Shown: piece by piece, positions 24,604-33,171 of the stretch
Numbering within the stretch: the stretch's first letter is position 1
Layout of the letters: each line of letters starts with the position of its first letter
Assembly: GCF_003597125.1 (NCBI RefSeq)
Contig: NZ_QYYA01000003.1
Coordinates: forward strand, 1-64,000
DNA: 64,000 bases
Direction of reading: 5' to 3'
DNA from: Alcanivorax profundi
Lineage (GTDB): Bacteria; Pseudomonadota; Gammaproteobacteria; Pseudomonadales; Alcanivoracaceae
Program-made: the position numbers and the translations under genes
The notes under the pieces: generated by a model
Database searches by the model: none
What the model saw: the letters and a program-made list of their open reading frames with translations, nothing else
What the model was told of the DNA's origin: nothing

Positions 24604-24711
24604 GGGAATGATTTTGCCAGAAGGGCGGTTATCTAAACAGAAACAGGCGCGGAAAGGCAGTGAATAGTTAACAGCGAAACCGGGAAAAACAGGATGTCGG
24701 GTGTTGGCGGC

Positions 24712-25161
24712 TTAGCTGTTCAGCTTGGCGCGGACTTTGCCGCTGGCGGCGCCCATGTCGGCACGGCCTTGCAGTTGCGGCTTGAGAATGCCCATGACCT
24801 TGCCCATGTCCTGCATGCCGGCGGCACCGGTGCTGGCAATGGTTTCATCGATCAGGGTTTCGATTTCCGCATCGGTCAGCGGTTCGGGGAGGAATTCCTG
24901 GAGCACGGCGATTTCCGCTTCTTCCACTTCGGCCAGGTCGGCGCGATCGGCTTCACGGTATTGGGTCGCAGAGTCCTTGCGCTGTTTGATCAGCTTGTCG
25001 AGCAGGGCCAGTACACGCTCGTCATCGGGTTCGATGCGTTCGTCTACTTCAATCTGCTTGATCGCTGCCAGCGCCATACGAAAAACGCCAAGACGTGCCT
25101 TGTCTTTGGCACGCATGGCGTCTTTCATGGCTGCAGTGAGCTGCTCCTTGAGCGCACTCAT
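24712..25161 (-). CDS. yqeY: YqeY/GatB-C-domain protein
   Basis: 149 aa protein related to the C-terminal tRNA-binding domain of GatB (the YqeY family). Motifs: LKEQLTAAMKDAMRAKDKARL, LAAIKQIEVDERI, VLALLDKLIKQRKDSATQY, EIAVLQEFLPEPLTDAEIE, and the C-terminal MGKVMGILKPQLQGRADMGAASGKVRAKL. The exact function is not established; it is very often found between rpsU and dnaG, as here. A role in tRNA or translation is suggested by family only. 23 bp after rpsU, in the same transcript. Confidence 0.95.
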   Translation of the reverse strand: MSALKEQLTAAMKDAMRAKDKARLGVFRMALAAIKQIEVDERIEPDDERVLALLDKLIKQRKDSATQYREADRADLAEVEEAEIAVLQEFLPEPLTDAEIETLIDETIASTGAAGMQDMGKVMGILKPQLQGRADMGAASGKVRAKLNS

Positions 25162-25184
25162 CAGACGTCTCTACTCAGCGGTGC

Positions 25185-25400
25185 TTAGTAAAGGCGCTTG
25201 CGTGCGAGCTGCTCACGCTGCAGTTTTTTCAGGTGACGCTTGACGGCTGCGGCACGCTTACGCTTACGCTCTTGAGTGGGCTTCTCGTACTGCTCGCGAC
25301 GACGCACTTCAGACAGGATGCCCGCTTTTTCACAGCCACGCTTGAAACGGCGCAGGGCCACGTCAAACGGTTCGCCTTCTTTCACCTTCACCTGAGGCAT
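25185..25400 (-). CDS. rpsU: 30S ribosomal protein S21
   Basis: 71 aa basic small-subunit protein needed for initiation. Typical start [21 protein letters not shown], then [19 protein letters not shown], and a basic C-terminus ([18 protein letters not shown]). GGAAGGTG precedes the ATG. Leads the macromolecular synthesis block; divergent from tsaD. Confidence 0.99.
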   Translation of the reverse strand: MPQVKVKEGEPFDVALRRFKRGCEKAGILSEVRRREQYEKPTQERKRKRAAAVKRHLKKLQREQLARKRLY

Positions 25401-25477
25401 GAAGAATCACCTTCCTAGAAATTAGAGTTTATGGATTTGCTGCGGGCTCAGGTGGTCCCATATGCAGCGAGGGCGCG

Positions 25478-25505
25478 ATTTTACCTGAGTGGGCGGGAAA
25501 TGCAA
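25478..25505 (-). promoter_or_regulatory. Promoter of the rpsU-yqeY-dnaG-rpoD block
   Basis: On the minus strand, -35 TTGCAT (25505-25500) and -10 TAAAAT (25483-25478), 16-bp spacer, about 78 bp before the rpsU ATG. It lies in the gap shared with the divergent tsaD. Confidence 0.6.
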
Positions 25506-25555
25506 ATCTGTTGTGGTGGCGCTATCATGGCGGCGGATTTCAACGGACAGGCATC

Positions 25556-26581
25556 ATGCGCGTATTGGGTATCGAATCAAGCTGTGACGAGACCGGGGTG
25601 GCGGTTTACGACACCCGTGAGGGGTTGCTGGGCCAGGCGCTGTTCAGCCAGGTGGACATGCATGCGCGCTACGGCGGCGTGGTGCCCGAACTGGCCAGTC
25701 GTGACCACGTGCGGCGGGTGCTGCCGCTGGTCAAGCAGGTGCTGGCCGAGGCCGATACCTGTGCCGATCAGCTTGATGGCGTGGCCTATACCGCTGGCCC
25801 CGGCTTGGCCGGGGCGCTGTTGGTGGGCGCCGGTGTGGCCCGTTCCCTGGCGTTTGGCTGGGGGATTCCCGCGGTGGAAGTGCACCATATGGAAGGCCAT
25901 CTCCTGGCGCCCCTGCTGGAAGCGCGGGCGCCACAGTTCCCGTTTGTCGCCTTGCTGGTCAGCGGTGGTCACACCCTGTTGCTGGATGCCAAAGGACTGG
26001 GCGATTACGCGATTCTTGGCGAATCGGTGGATGATGCTGCCGGGGAGGCATTCGACAAGGCGGCGAAAATGATGGGGCTGGGCTATCCCGGTGGGCCGCG
26101 CATTGCCGCGTTGGCGGAAAAGGGCACTCCGGGGCGCTTCCGTTTCCCTCGCCCGATGACCGATCGCCCGGGGCTGGACATGAGTTTCTCCGGGCTGAAG
26201 ACCTTTACCCTTAATACCATTCACGACCTGGGCGGGAAGGATGCCCTGAGCGAGCAGGATCGTGCGGACGTTGCGCTGGCGTTTGAAGAGGCCTCTGTCG
26301 ATACCCTGATCATCAAGTGCCGCCGGGCCATGGAGCAAACCGGCTACACCCAGTTGGTTATGGCGGGAGGTGTCAGTGCCAACCGTTCCCTGCGGGCAAA
26401 GCTGGGTGAGCAGATGAAAAAGCGGGGGGTAGAGCTGTTCTACCCGGCCCCGCAATACTGCACGGATAACGGCGCCATGATCGCCTTTGCCGGGGCGCTT
26501 CGATTGCAGGCAGGAGAGTCTGCGGAGCTTCCCATCAAGGTGCGCGCCCGGTGGCCGCTGACGGAGCTGGCGGCGCTCTGA
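25556..26581 (+). CDS. tsaD: tRNA N6-threonylcarbamoyladenosine synthase subunit TsaD
   Basis: Catalytic subunit of the TsaBDE complex that transfers the threonylcarbamoyl group to A37 of ANN-decoding tRNAs. 341 aa from ATG 25556 ([19 protein letters not shown]), the universal family start; the longer frame upstream is not coding. Metal ligands in [26 protein letters not shown] and the [28 protein letters not shown] nucleotide region follow; C-terminal [12 protein letters not shown] and [12 protein letters not shown]. Divergent from rpsU, a common arrangement. Confidence 0.98.
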   Translation: MRVLGIESSCDETGVAVYDTREGLLGQALFSQVDMHARYGGVVPELASRDHVRRVLPLVKQVLAEADTCADQLDGVAYTAGPGLAGALLVGAGVARSLAFGWGIPAVEVHHMEGHLLAPLLEARAPQFPFVALLVSGGHTLLLDAKGLGDYAILGESVDDAAGEAFDKAAKMMGLGYPGGPRIAALAEKGTPGRFRFPRPMTDRPGLDMSFSGLKTFTLNTIHDLGGKDALSEQDRADVALAFEEASVDTLIIKCRRAMEQTGYTQLVMAGGVSANRSLRAKLGEQMKKRGVELFYPAPQYCTDNGAMIAFAGALRLQAGESAELPIKVRARWPLTELAAL

Positions 26582-26606
26582 CCGACCACCCTTGGCCCTG
26601 CCGCCG

Positions 26607-26630
26607 GAGCGCCGCCAGCGACGCTCCTGC
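26607..26630 (-). repeat. REP-like palindrome (GTCGCTGGCGGC type)
   Basis: Read on the minus strand, GCAGGAGCGTCGCTGGCGGC. The same repeat is found at 50264-50286 and as a pair at 60619-60682. It lies between the convergent tsaD and plsY genes. Confidence 0.65.
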
Positions 26631-26639
26631 TATTGAGGG

Positions 26640-27254
26640 CTAATCCTTCTTCTTGAATCCCAACTCTTCCCCGCGCAGGATTTTTTCCAGGTTACTGCGG
26701 TGGCGAACGATCATCACAACGGACATCAGCAGAATCGGCCAGAACGCCGGGTATAGCCAGGCGAAGATGCAGGCAGGGGCGACCACGAAAGCGCTGAGAG
26801 AGGCGATGGAGGAAATCCGGTTCAGGGCGAACACAGCGAGCCAGGTGGCGCCGGCCACCAGACCGCTGGGCCAGTGCAGGGCAAACAGCAGGCCGAAGGC
26901 AGTGGCGACGCCCTTGCCGCCTTCAAAACGGAAGAAGATCGGGTAGAGATGGCCGATAAAGGCGCTGGTGCCGGCCAGTGCGGCGACCAGAGGACCAAGT
27001 TCCAGCCAGCGGGCGATCAGTACGGGAATGACCCCTTTGAATACATCGCCCAGCAGGGTCAGGGCCGCGGCCGGCTTGCCACCGATACGCAGCACATTGG
27101 TGGCGCCGGGGTTGTTGGAGCCCTCAGTCCGTGGGTCCGGATAGCCGAACAGGCGGCAGACCAGAATGGCGCTGGAAATGGAGCCCATCAGGTAGCCAGC
27201 CACACATAATGCCAGCAGCCAAAACCACACGTCCTGTAATGTCCCTGCTTCCAC
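26640..27254 (-). CDS. plsY: Glycerol-3-phosphate acyltransferase PlsY
   Basis: Inner-membrane enzyme that acylates glycerol-3-phosphate from acyl-phosphate in phospholipid synthesis. 204 aa. Motifs in order: YLMGSISSAILVCRLFGYPDPRTEGSNNPGATN region (motif 1, GSxNPGATN), FRFEGGKGVATAFG (motif 2), MVVMIVRHRSNLEKILRGEE (motif 3), with hydrophobic segments throughout. The start at 27254 is a GTG, preceded by GGAG. Its close neighbours tsaD and folB are common around plsY. Confidence 0.96.
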   Translation of the reverse strand: MEAGTLQDVWFWLLALCVAGYLMGSISSAILVCRLFGYPDPRTEGSNNPGATNVLRIGGKPAAALTLLGDVFKGVIPVLIARWLELGPLVAALAGTSAFIGHLYPIFFRFEGGKGVATAFGLLFALHWPSGLVAGATWLAVFALNRISSIASLSAFVVAPACIFAWLYPAFWPILLMSVVMIVRHRSNLEKILRGEELGFKKKD

Positions 27255-27404
27255 CGGCTATAATCTCCATTCGTATCGCGGCATGCGGCCATATTGTACA
27301 CATGGCAACCCGGTCGCCTGCGTTGCAAGCGTAACATCTGATTACCAGCAATGGGATGATGCCAATTCGGACGTCATGCTGTTGTCAGCGCCGAGAGGGC
27401 GAGT

Positions 27405-27767
27405 ATGGACATCGTTTATATCAATGATTTGAAAGTGGATACGGTTATCGGCATTTTCGATTGGGAGCGCCGCATCCGTCAGACAGTTAGCCTGGATCTG
27501 GAAATGGCAGCGGACATCCGCAAAGGTGCCGCCAGCGATCACATTGACGATGCCCTGGATTACAAGGCAATCGGCAAGCGGGTGATTGCCTTTATCGAGG
27601 GCAGTGAATTCCAGTTGGTGGAAACACTGGCGGAAAAGGTGGCGCAACTGGTGCTGAGTGAATTTCAGGTGCCTTGGCTGAAATTGCGGCTTAGCAAGCC
27701 CGGCGCTTTGCGGGGATCGCGGGATGTCGGTGTCATTATTGAGCGGGGTGAACGTCCCCATGGGTAA
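27405..27767 (+). CDS. folB: Dihydroneopterin aldolase FolB
   Basis: Folate synthesis: cleaves 7,8-dihydroneopterin to the hydroxymethyl pterin and glycolaldehyde, and may epimerise. 120 aa. Typical start MDIVYINDLKVDTVIGIFDWER, substrate Glu in the QLVETLAEKVAQLVL segment, and Lys in VPWLKLRLSKPGAL. Divergent from plsY and overlapping folK by 8 bp (ATGGGTAA), so translation is coupled to the next pathway enzyme. Confidence 0.96.
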   Translation: MDIVYINDLKVDTVIGIFDWERRIRQTVSLDLEMAADIRKGAASDHIDDALDYKAIGKRVIAFIEGSEFQLVETLAEKVAQLVLSEFQVPWLKLRLSKPGALRGSRDVGVIIERGERPHG

Positions 27768-28266
27768 TTCCGCTGACACCCGGGTGTACCTGAGCCTGGG
27801 GTCCAATATTGATCGTGAGCATCATATCCGCTCCGGTCTGGATACGCTGGAAGCCGCCTTTGGTGAGCTGACCATCAGCCCTGTCTATGAAAGTGAAGCG
27901 GTCGGGTTTGATGGTGATGCGTTCTACAACCTGGTGGTGGGAATGACCACGGCCTTGCCGGTGGGGGCGTTGGAAACGCGGTTGAAGGCTATCGAAAAGG
28001 ACCATGGCCGGGTGCGCGGCGAGAAAAAATTTTCCAGCCGGACTCTGGACATCGATATCCTCACTTACGGTGATGTGATCGGTTCGGTAGATGGCGTACA
28101 GCTGCCCCGCGATGAAATTCTCAAGCATGCCTTCGTATTGAAGCCGTTGGTCGATCTGGTGCCTGACGGACGGCACCCGGAAACCGGGCAGGCCTACCGG
28201 GATATTCTTGAGGGGAGCCACTTTGCTGCTCAGAAGCTGTGGGTGGTGCCATTCGAGCGATATTAG
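27760..28266 (+). CDS. folK: 2-amino-4-hydroxy-6-hydroxymethyldihydropteridine pyrophosphokinase FolK
   Basis: Pyrophosphorylates the pterin made by FolB. 168 aa from ATG 27760, overlapping the folB stop. Motifs YLSLGSNIDREHHIRSGL, YESEAVGFDGDAFYNLVV, and the diagnostic KKFSSRTLDIDILTYGD (R-x2-LDIDI), then LPRDEILKHAFVLKPLVDL. Length and motif order are normal. Confidence 0.96.
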   Translation: MGNSADTRVYLSLGSNIDREHHIRSGLDTLEAAFGELTISPVYESEAVGFDGDAFYNLVVGMTTALPVGALETRLKAIEKDHGRVRGEKKFSSRTLDIDILTYGDVIGSVDGVQLPRDEILKHAFVLKPLVDLVPDGRHPETGQAYRDILEGSHFAAQKLWVVPFERY

Positions 28267-28380
28267 CTACGGGCTACGCTCGATTGGATAGAAAAATCCA
28301 GCCAGTTCCCGGGTTTTCAGAAAAACGGAAAAGCCTTCAGCCTCGCCAAGCTTGGCGATCTCAGATCGAGTACGGGCCAT
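28267..28380 (-). CDS. Possible small protein (37 codons)
   Basis: Short frame MARTRSEIAKLGEAEGFSVF continuing through FLKTRELAGFFYPIERSP and ending TAG adjacent to the folK stop. An upstream in-frame ATG at 28404 would make it 45 residues, but a stop lies not far beyond. Composition looks protein-like, and the end could be the C-terminal remnant of a larger gene. A hairpin GTATAGGC/GCCTATAC (28410-28431) lies just upstream. The rest of the 28267-28517 gap shows no other gene. Low certainty. Confidence 0.3.
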   Translation of the reverse strand: MARTRSEIAKLGEAEGFSVFLKTRELAGFFYPIERSP

Positions 28381-28517
28381 GCCTGGATGGCGAACCGAAC
28401 CCATGCGAGGTATAGGCTCCAGGGCCTATACAGGAAGCGGCTTGCATGGCACCTGGCAGAATCCGCGGCCTCTGCAACCCCAGCCTGAATATCAGACCTG
28501 ATAGATGCCGCGTTCGA

Positions 28518-29447
28518 TCAAAATACCTCGGGTTTCATGCCTTGCTGGGCCCAACGATAAAAATCATATTCCAGTCGTGACAAGCCCCCGGGATACAGGT
28601 GGGCAATACGCTGCAGGTCGGGGCGCTGATCACTCTTCTCCAGATCCTGAAGCAGGCGCCGCAGGGTGCTGCGGCCTACCGGTTTCGACATCAGGAAAGC
28701 GGTGGTTCCCCACGCGACAGTGTAGGGAATGGCATTGAGCTGGTGAGCTAGACGTCGCCATTGCTGGTCATCCATGGACAGATACTGGCGCATGGTGATC
28801 AGGTTGCCGTCGTCCAGCCATTGTCGAATCCGTGCCTGGGCAGAGGGCAGGGCGGTGACGACGGCTTGCCCGTTGTCTTGCACTTTCAGCATCTGAAAAT
28901 ACTGTGCCAGACCTTCATGCATCCACACCGGGGATGCCGGAGACAATTGATACAGCAGCACGTGGCTGGATTCATGGAGGATGGTCTGGGCAACCTTGTC
29001 GTCATCGGCATCCCAGCGCCACACCGCAACTTCATTGGTGCGGGGCAGAAAGACGCCAGCATAGTGCGGGTTACTCTGGCCGATGCGAGCCTCCATCCAT
29101 TTCCGGAAGTCTGCCTGCGCAGTGAATAAATACAGGTTTACCTCGGCAGTCCCGTTCAGATCCAGACCGAAGTCTTGACGGTAGCGTTGATAAATCGTCT
29201 CAATGGCACGCAAAGTCTGGTCGTGAAGGCCCTCCGGGAGGGTGAAATCCTGGTGGTGAACGTGAATTTGCAGTGGTGTCCTGGCGCGGGTGACGCGCGG
29301 GGTGATCACGTCGACCGGTTGTTGCTCGGGTGGCCTGTCTCCGAAGTGAAGTTTCCCGTCTGCGTCGCGCCACTGATAAATTTCTGCCTGTGCGGGCAGG
29401 ATCGGCAATAACGATGCCAGAGCGAGCAGGACCGGTATTATCCGCAA
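28518..29447 (-). CDS. Secreted DUF4124 protein with zincin-like (HESSH) domain
   Basis: 309 aa with a signal peptide (MRIIPVLLALASLLPILPAQA), a DUF4124 segment (EIYQWRDADGKLHFGDRPP), and a C-terminal domain with HESSHVLLYQL and WMHEGLAQYFQ. The last two form a gluzincin-like HExxH plus downstream Glu pattern as in MA-clan peptidase-like proteins. The H-E-x-x-H spacing is intact (H-E-S-S-H), so metal binding is plausible. Located in the periplasm or outside. The start at 29447 is a TTG with no ATG alternative, and the gene overlaps the preceding DUF4124 gene by 10 bp, implying coupling. Substrate unknown. Confidence 0.8.
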   Translation of the reverse strand: MRIIPVLLALASLLPILPAQAEIYQWRDADGKLHFGDRPPEQQPVDVITPRVTRARTPLQIHVHHQDFTLPEGLHDQTLRAIETIYQRYRQDFGLDLNGTAEVNLYLFTAQADFRKWMEARIGQSNPHYAGVFLPRTNEVAVWRWDADDDKVAQTILHESSHVLLYQLSPASPVWMHEGLAQYFQMLKVQDNGQAVVTALPSAQARIRQWLDDGNLITMRQYLSMDDQQWRRLAHQLNAIPYTVAWGTTAFLMSKPVGRSTLRRLLQDLEKSDQRPDLQRIAHLYPGGLSRLEYDFYRWAQQGMKPEVF

Positions 29448-29875
29448 TGTTCTTTAATCCACTTTTTCGTGTTGTCGATGTCTTCGCTGACTTCCTGTGC
29501 CGATGCGCTTCTTTCCGTGCCGTCATCATTTACATATACAAAGCGGCTATTCAAACGTTTGAGGCGATCATTGGCTTCCTTGCACGCTCCCGCCATGGCT
29601 GCCCGCTCCTTGTCTTCCGCTTCCTTTTCGGCGTTGCGTTCGGTTTGTTCTACGTCGCGAAGGCGAAGGGTGCGTTGATGAATTTCATTAACGCTGTCGC
29701 CCTGGCCCAGTAGCGCAGGAGGAGTAATCTGAACCTCTTCATGATTTTCTCCGGCCTGCGGAGCCCGGTCGCCAAACTGCCAGTTGCCATTCTCGTCTTT
29801 CCAGCGGTAAATCTCTGCACTGACCATCGGTGGCCAAAGCAGTACGATTCCCATTAGCAGGATAATTCGTGTCAT
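29438..29875 (-). CDS. DUF4124 domain periplasmic protein
   Basis: 145 aa. Signal peptide MTRIILLMGIVLLWPPMVSA, then the DUF4124 motif EIYRWKDENGNWQFGDRAP, a charged coiled-coil-like middle (LRLRDVEQTERNAEKEAEDK) and a C-terminal part with two cysteines (GACKEAND and KEHCG) that could form a disulfide. Function unknown. Pairs with the zincin-like DUF4124 gene downstream, which overlaps its end; the two share the domain, which suggests duplication. Confidence 0.82.
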   Translation of the reverse strand: MTRIILLMGIVLLWPPMVSAEIYRWKDENGNWQFGDRAPQAGENHEEVQITPPALLGQGDSVNEIHQRTLRLRDVEQTERNAEKEAEDKERAAMAGACKEANDRLKRLNSRFVYVNDDGTERSASAQEVSEDIDNTKKWIKEHCG

Positions 29876-29945
29876 GGTTGCCCCAATAAAATAAAACGTT
29901 TTTATGGCCTTGAAGTACGCAATGCGCTATCTGCAGGCGCTTTTG

Positions 29946-30680
29946 TTATCCACCCTGGAATGCCAGTGATCGCCCGCCGTCCACGGCCAGGATTTGGCCA
30001 GTGACAAACCCGGCATCACGGGCAAGCCATGCCACGGCGCCTGCGATATCAGCCGGTTCTCCGCAGCGTTTAAGGGCGGTAGAGGCGGTGATCGCCTCTT
30101 GATTCATTTGTCCGGCTTCCGGCCACAGAATCGGACCCGGTGACACCCCGTTAACCCGAATATCCGGGCCCAGTTCTCTTGCCAGAGAGCGAGTCATCAT
30201 TGCCAGTCCCGCCTTGGCCATGCAATACAGGGTATGCTTTTCGAGCGGTTTTTCTGCATACACGTCGACAATATTAATGATGGCACCCCGGTGTTTACGC
30301 AGTGAGGGCGACAAGGCCTGGCACAGCAAGTAGGGGGCACGCAGGTTGCTGTGCATCAACGCATCCCAGTCTGCATCGGTGGCCTCCTCAAGGGGGGTGG
30401 GATAAAAGCTGGAGGCATTGTTGACCAGCAAGTTCACTTGCCCAAACGCAGCCAGGGCATCACCACCTAACCGACGAACCTCGTCAGGTTTATCCAGGTC
30501 CGCCTGCAGAACTCGGGCGCTGTCAGGGCGAATACTATTAAGCTGGTTGGCCAGCGTGTTGGCCTGGGTATCACTGTTACGGTAATGAATGATCACCCGC
30601 ATTCCTTGCTGGTGAAGGGTTCGGGTGATTTCAGCGCCGATACGTCGTGCGCTGCCGGTAATCAGGGCGACGGGGTCCAT
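29946..30680 (-). CDS. SDR, pteridine reductase-like (FolM-like)
   Basis: NADPH-dependent short-chain reductase, 244 aa. The [15 protein letters not shown] start has the RR after the glycine motif that marks pteridine reductases and FolM; then [24 protein letters not shown], the catalytic YCMAKAG (Tyr, Lys) and [14 protein letters not shown]. Likely reduces dihydromonapterin or dihydrofolate-type pterins. Located downstream of cca, overlapping it by 19 bp. folB/folK lie nearby, which is suggestive but not in the same operon. Confidence 0.85.
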   Translation of the reverse strand: MDPVALITGSARRIGAEITRTLHQQGMRVIIHYRNSDTQANTLANQLNSIRPDSARVLQADLDKPDEVRRLGGDALAAFGQVNLLVNNASSFYPTPLEEATDADWDALMHSNLRAPYLLCQALSPSLRKHRGAIINIVDVYAEKPLEKHTLYCMAKAGLAMMTRSLARELGPDIRVNGVSPGPILWPEAGQMNQEAITASTALKRCGEPADIAGAVAWLARDAGFVTGQILAVDGGRSLAFQGG

Positions 30681-31897
30681 GATTGCTTGTACTCCATGAT
30701 GGCGTGGATGCGCGCCTGGGTGATGGCCTCCCCCAGGGCCGGGCCTTGCAGTCCCTGCTGGCGCAGTGAGTCAATGTGGATATCGCGGGCGGCGTTTGCT
30801 GCGCCACGCAGATAATCCGCTTGGGGGTAATCTCTGTCTTCAAACCCCGTTCGGCCCCGGGCGTCTGCCTCACAAGCCCGCAGAAAGTCGTCCAGCCGTT
30901 CTGGACGTCGCAAGACATCCAGTGCCTTGAACAGTTTCCATACGGTGGTGGGTTTAAGTTCCAGTGCCCGGTGACAATGGGTGTGGAACTCCGCCACCAG
31001 CGCGGCCAATTGAGCGGTTTCCCGCGGCACTTTCAAGCGCTTGGAGACCTTGTTACTCAACCGGGCACTGCGAATTTCATGGGCAATGTGCCGTGGCCAT
31101 TCTTCCTCGGGGGTTTTCCCCTTGCCGAGATCATGACACAGCAGTGCGTAGCGGGCGTGAAGGCTGAGCCCCAGCCGGGCGCCCTGTTGAAGGCACAAAT
31201 ACTGGTGTACCAGTGTGTCGATTTCAGGATGGTGTTGTTCCGGTTGCGGTACGCCATCCAGTGCTGCCAGTTCCGGGAACAGTACGGCAAGCGCGCCGCA
31301 GGCATGGAGTACCTGAAAGAACACCTGCGGATCGCGTTCCATCAGCGCGCGGCTGGTTTCTTTCCAGACCCGTTCTGCCACCAGATAATCCAGCTCGCCG
31401 GAGGCGACCAGCTGTTTCATCAGCGTCAGGGTGTCCTCCGCCACACGGAAACCCAGCCAGTGGTAACGTGCAGCAAAGCGGGCCACGCGCAGTACCCGTA
31501 ACGGGTCTTCTGCGAAGGCCGGGGAGACATGGCGCAGCAGGCGGGCTTTCAGGTCTGCCTTGCCATTGAACGGGTCGATGACCTCACCTCCCGAGGCGCG
31601 TGCCATGGCATTGATGGTGAGATCCCGTCGTACCAGATCCTCTTCCAGGGTTACATCGCTGGCGGCATAAAAGGTAAAGCCGCCATAGCCATGGCCGGAC
31701 TTCCGCTCGGTGCGGGCGAGGGCGTATTCCTCTTTGGTTTTCGGATGCAGAAAGACAGGGAAATCCTGACCCACGGGCTGATAGCCCTGTGCCTGCATCT
31801 CGTCGGGGGTAGCGCCGACCACCACCCAGTCCTTTTCGGTGACGGGCAGGCCGAGCAATTGATCCCGGACCGCACCGCCAACCAGATACATTTTCAT
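30662..31897 (-). CDS. cca: CCA-adding tRNA nucleotidyltransferase with HD domain
   Basis: Adds or repairs the 3' CCA of tRNAs. 411 aa. N-terminal nucleotidyltransferase head [68 protein letters not shown]-terminal HD phosphohydrolase domain [24 protein letters not shown]. Of the gammaproteobacterial bifunctional type. Two near in-frame ATGs exist (31897 and 31891). Confidence 0.97.
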   Translation of the reverse strand: MKMYLVGGAVRDQLLGLPVTEKDWVVVGATPDEMQAQGYQPVGQDFPVFLHPKTKEEYALARTERKSGHGYGGFTFYAASDVTLEEDLVRRDLTINAMARASGGEVIDPFNGKADLKARLLRHVSPAFAEDPLRVLRVARFAARYHWLGFRVAEDTLTLMKQLVASGELDYLVAERVWKETSRALMERDPQVFFQVLHACGALAVLFPELAALDGVPQPEQHHPEIDTLVHQYLCLQQGARLGLSLHARYALLCHDLGKGKTPEEEWPRHIAHEIRSARLSNKVSKRLKVPRETAQLAALVAEFHTHCHRALELKPTTVWKLFKALDVLRRPERLDDFLRACEADARGRTGFEDRDYPQADYLRGAANAARDIHIDSLRQQGLQGPALGEAITQARIHAIMEYKQSWTPSP

Positions 31898-31933
31898 CTT
31901 GTGCGCCTTTGCATTCTTGAGCAGAATGTTCGC

Positions 31934-32023
31934 ATGCTTTCTATCGTACTGAAACTCAACATGCTGGTCGTCGACCGCTGTGCACGCAAATGGCGTGCGC
32001 AGGGACGGCGGCTGTCTGACTGA
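31934..32023 (+). CDS. Possible small protein (29 codons) followed by a terminator
   Basis: [20 protein letters not shown] followed by RAQGRRLSD: a hydrophobic then basic peptide, between the divergent cca and EamA genes. A strong intrinsic terminator begins 18 bp after its stop. The terminator cannot serve cca (opposite strand) or the EamA gene (starts downstream), so some short plus-strand transcript ends here. The ribosome-binding site is weak (GAGCAG), so a small RNA is an alternative. Confidence 0.4.
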   Translation: MLSIVLKLNMLVVDRCARKWRAQGRRLSD

Positions 32024-32041
32024 TTCGTTTCAGTTCTTCAA

Positions 32042-32080
32042 GAAGGCCGCAGCGTCCCCGACCTGCGGCCTTCTTTCGTT
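32042..32080 (+). terminator. Intrinsic terminator of an unassigned short transcript
   Basis: GAAGGCCGCAG (32042-32052) and CTGCGGCCTTC (32063-32073) form a perfect 11-bp stem, followed by TTTCGTTTT on the plus strand. The minus-strand side has only a poor T-tract. Confidence 0.8.
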
Positions 32081-32115
32081 TTGGGGGTTTGCAGGTCGGT
32101 TTTAGTCGCGGGTAA

Positions 32116-32186
32116 CGAGTTTCGAGTTGCGAAAACCTTTAAACCCTCGAGGTTTCAGATTTTCGTCACTCGCTCCTCGAAACTCG
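32116..32186. repeat. Inverted CGAGTTTCGAG / CTCGAAACTCG repeats upstream of the EamA gene
   Basis: Perfect 11-bp inverted repeats at 32116-32126 and 32176-32186 with a 49-bp AT-rich spacer containing a second fold (ACCTTTAAACCCTCGAGGTTT). They lie just before the EamA ribosome-binding site (CAGGAGAA). Similar dispersed junk-like intergenic repeats are common in pseudomonads. Confidence 0.45.
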
Positions 32187-32211
32187 CGTCTCTCAAACCC
32201 AGGAGAACGAA

Positions 32212-33138
32212 ATGCCAACCCTGGCAGCGTATTTGATCGTGGTAGCGGTGTGGGCAACCACGCCGCTGGGGATTAAATGGAGTGGTGACGCCATGGCGCC
32301 ACTGGCGGCGGCCGGTGTGCGTATGGGGATTGCTGCGCTGCTGGGGCTGGTGTGGTTGTGGTGGAAGCGTCAGCCGTTGCCTCTGACTCCCCGTGCCAGG
32401 GCAAGCTATCTCGCTGCGTTACCGGGAATCTTCGGGGCCATGGGTTGCAGTTATATGGGGGCAACCTATCTGCCCTCGGGGCTGGTCTCGGTGATCTTTG
32501 GTCTGGCGCCGTTGTTGTCAGGGCTGATGATGCAGTGCCTGCCGGGCAGCGTGCGGTTGAATGCCTGGCACTGGGGGGGCTGCGTGCTCGGGCTGCTGGG
32601 GTTGATGCTGGTGTTTGATGAAAGCCTGGCACAGCTGTTGGCAGGGGGAGACATGGGAGACCGCGGCATTGGGCTGTTGTGGATGCTGACGGCGGTGACC
32701 CTGTTTGCCGGTAGCGGTATCGCCGTGCAGCGGGTTGGGGCCGGACTGCAGCCGATGCAGCAAACGGTGGGCGGGTTACTGATATCGTTGCCATGCTATG
32801 CCCTTGCCATGGCGGTTACCGGTCAGGCGCCCGTGTGGAGTGGGGATGTCCGCGGACTCTCTGCCATTCTTTACCTTGCAGTGTTTGGCTCATTGCTGGG
32901 TTTTTACTGCTACTTCCAGATCCTGTCGCGGCTACCGGCGGCGACGGTGGCGTTGGTGACCCTGATTACCCCGGTGTTGGCGCTGTTGCTGGGCAACCTG
33001 TTCAACGGTGAAAGTCTGGGCGTGATGGTGCTGGCGGGCGCGCTGCTGATTGTGCTGGCTCTGTCGCTGTTTCTGCTGGGCGACCACAAGGTTCGTCGGG
33101 CAGTGAAACGCCTTGAAGCCAGCAGAGTGGCGGCATAG
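32212..33138 (+). CDS. EamA/DMT-superfamily transporter
   Basis: 308 aa inner-membrane protein with ten predicted hydrophobic segments in two EamA repeats (MPTLAAYLIVVAVWATTPLG opening; TAVTLFAGSGIAVQR second-half start; LITPVLALLLGNLFNGESLG near the end). Probably a metabolite or drug exporter; the substrate is not predictable. A clear ribosome-binding site (AGGAGAA) precedes the start. Convergent with the spoVR-family gene, a GC-rich hairpin lying between them. Confidence 0.88.
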   Translation: MPTLAAYLIVVAVWATTPLGIKWSGDAMAPLAAAGVRMGIAALLGLVWLWWKRQPLPLTPRARASYLAALPGIFGAMGCSYMGATYLPSGLVSVIFGLAPLLSGLMMQCLPGSVRLNAWHWGGCVLGLLGLMLVFDESLAQLLAGGDMGDRGIGLLWMLTAVTLFAGSGIAVQRVGAGLQPMQQTVGGLLISLPCYALAMAVTGQAPVWSGDVRGLSAILYLAVFGSLLGFYCYFQILSRLPAATVALVTLITPVLALLLGNLFNGESLGVMVLAGALLIVLALSLFLLGDHKVRRAVKRLEASRVAA

Positions 33139-33142
33139 CAGT

Positions 33143-33171
33143 GGCGGGGCCCCTGGTTGGGGGCCTCCGCC
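33143..33171. terminator. GC-rich hairpin between convergent genes
   Basis: GGCGGGGCCCC and GGGGCCTCCGCC pair with one bulge around TGGTT. No T-tract on either side, so termination is only possible, not shown. It abuts the spoVR-family stop codon. Confidence 0.35.
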
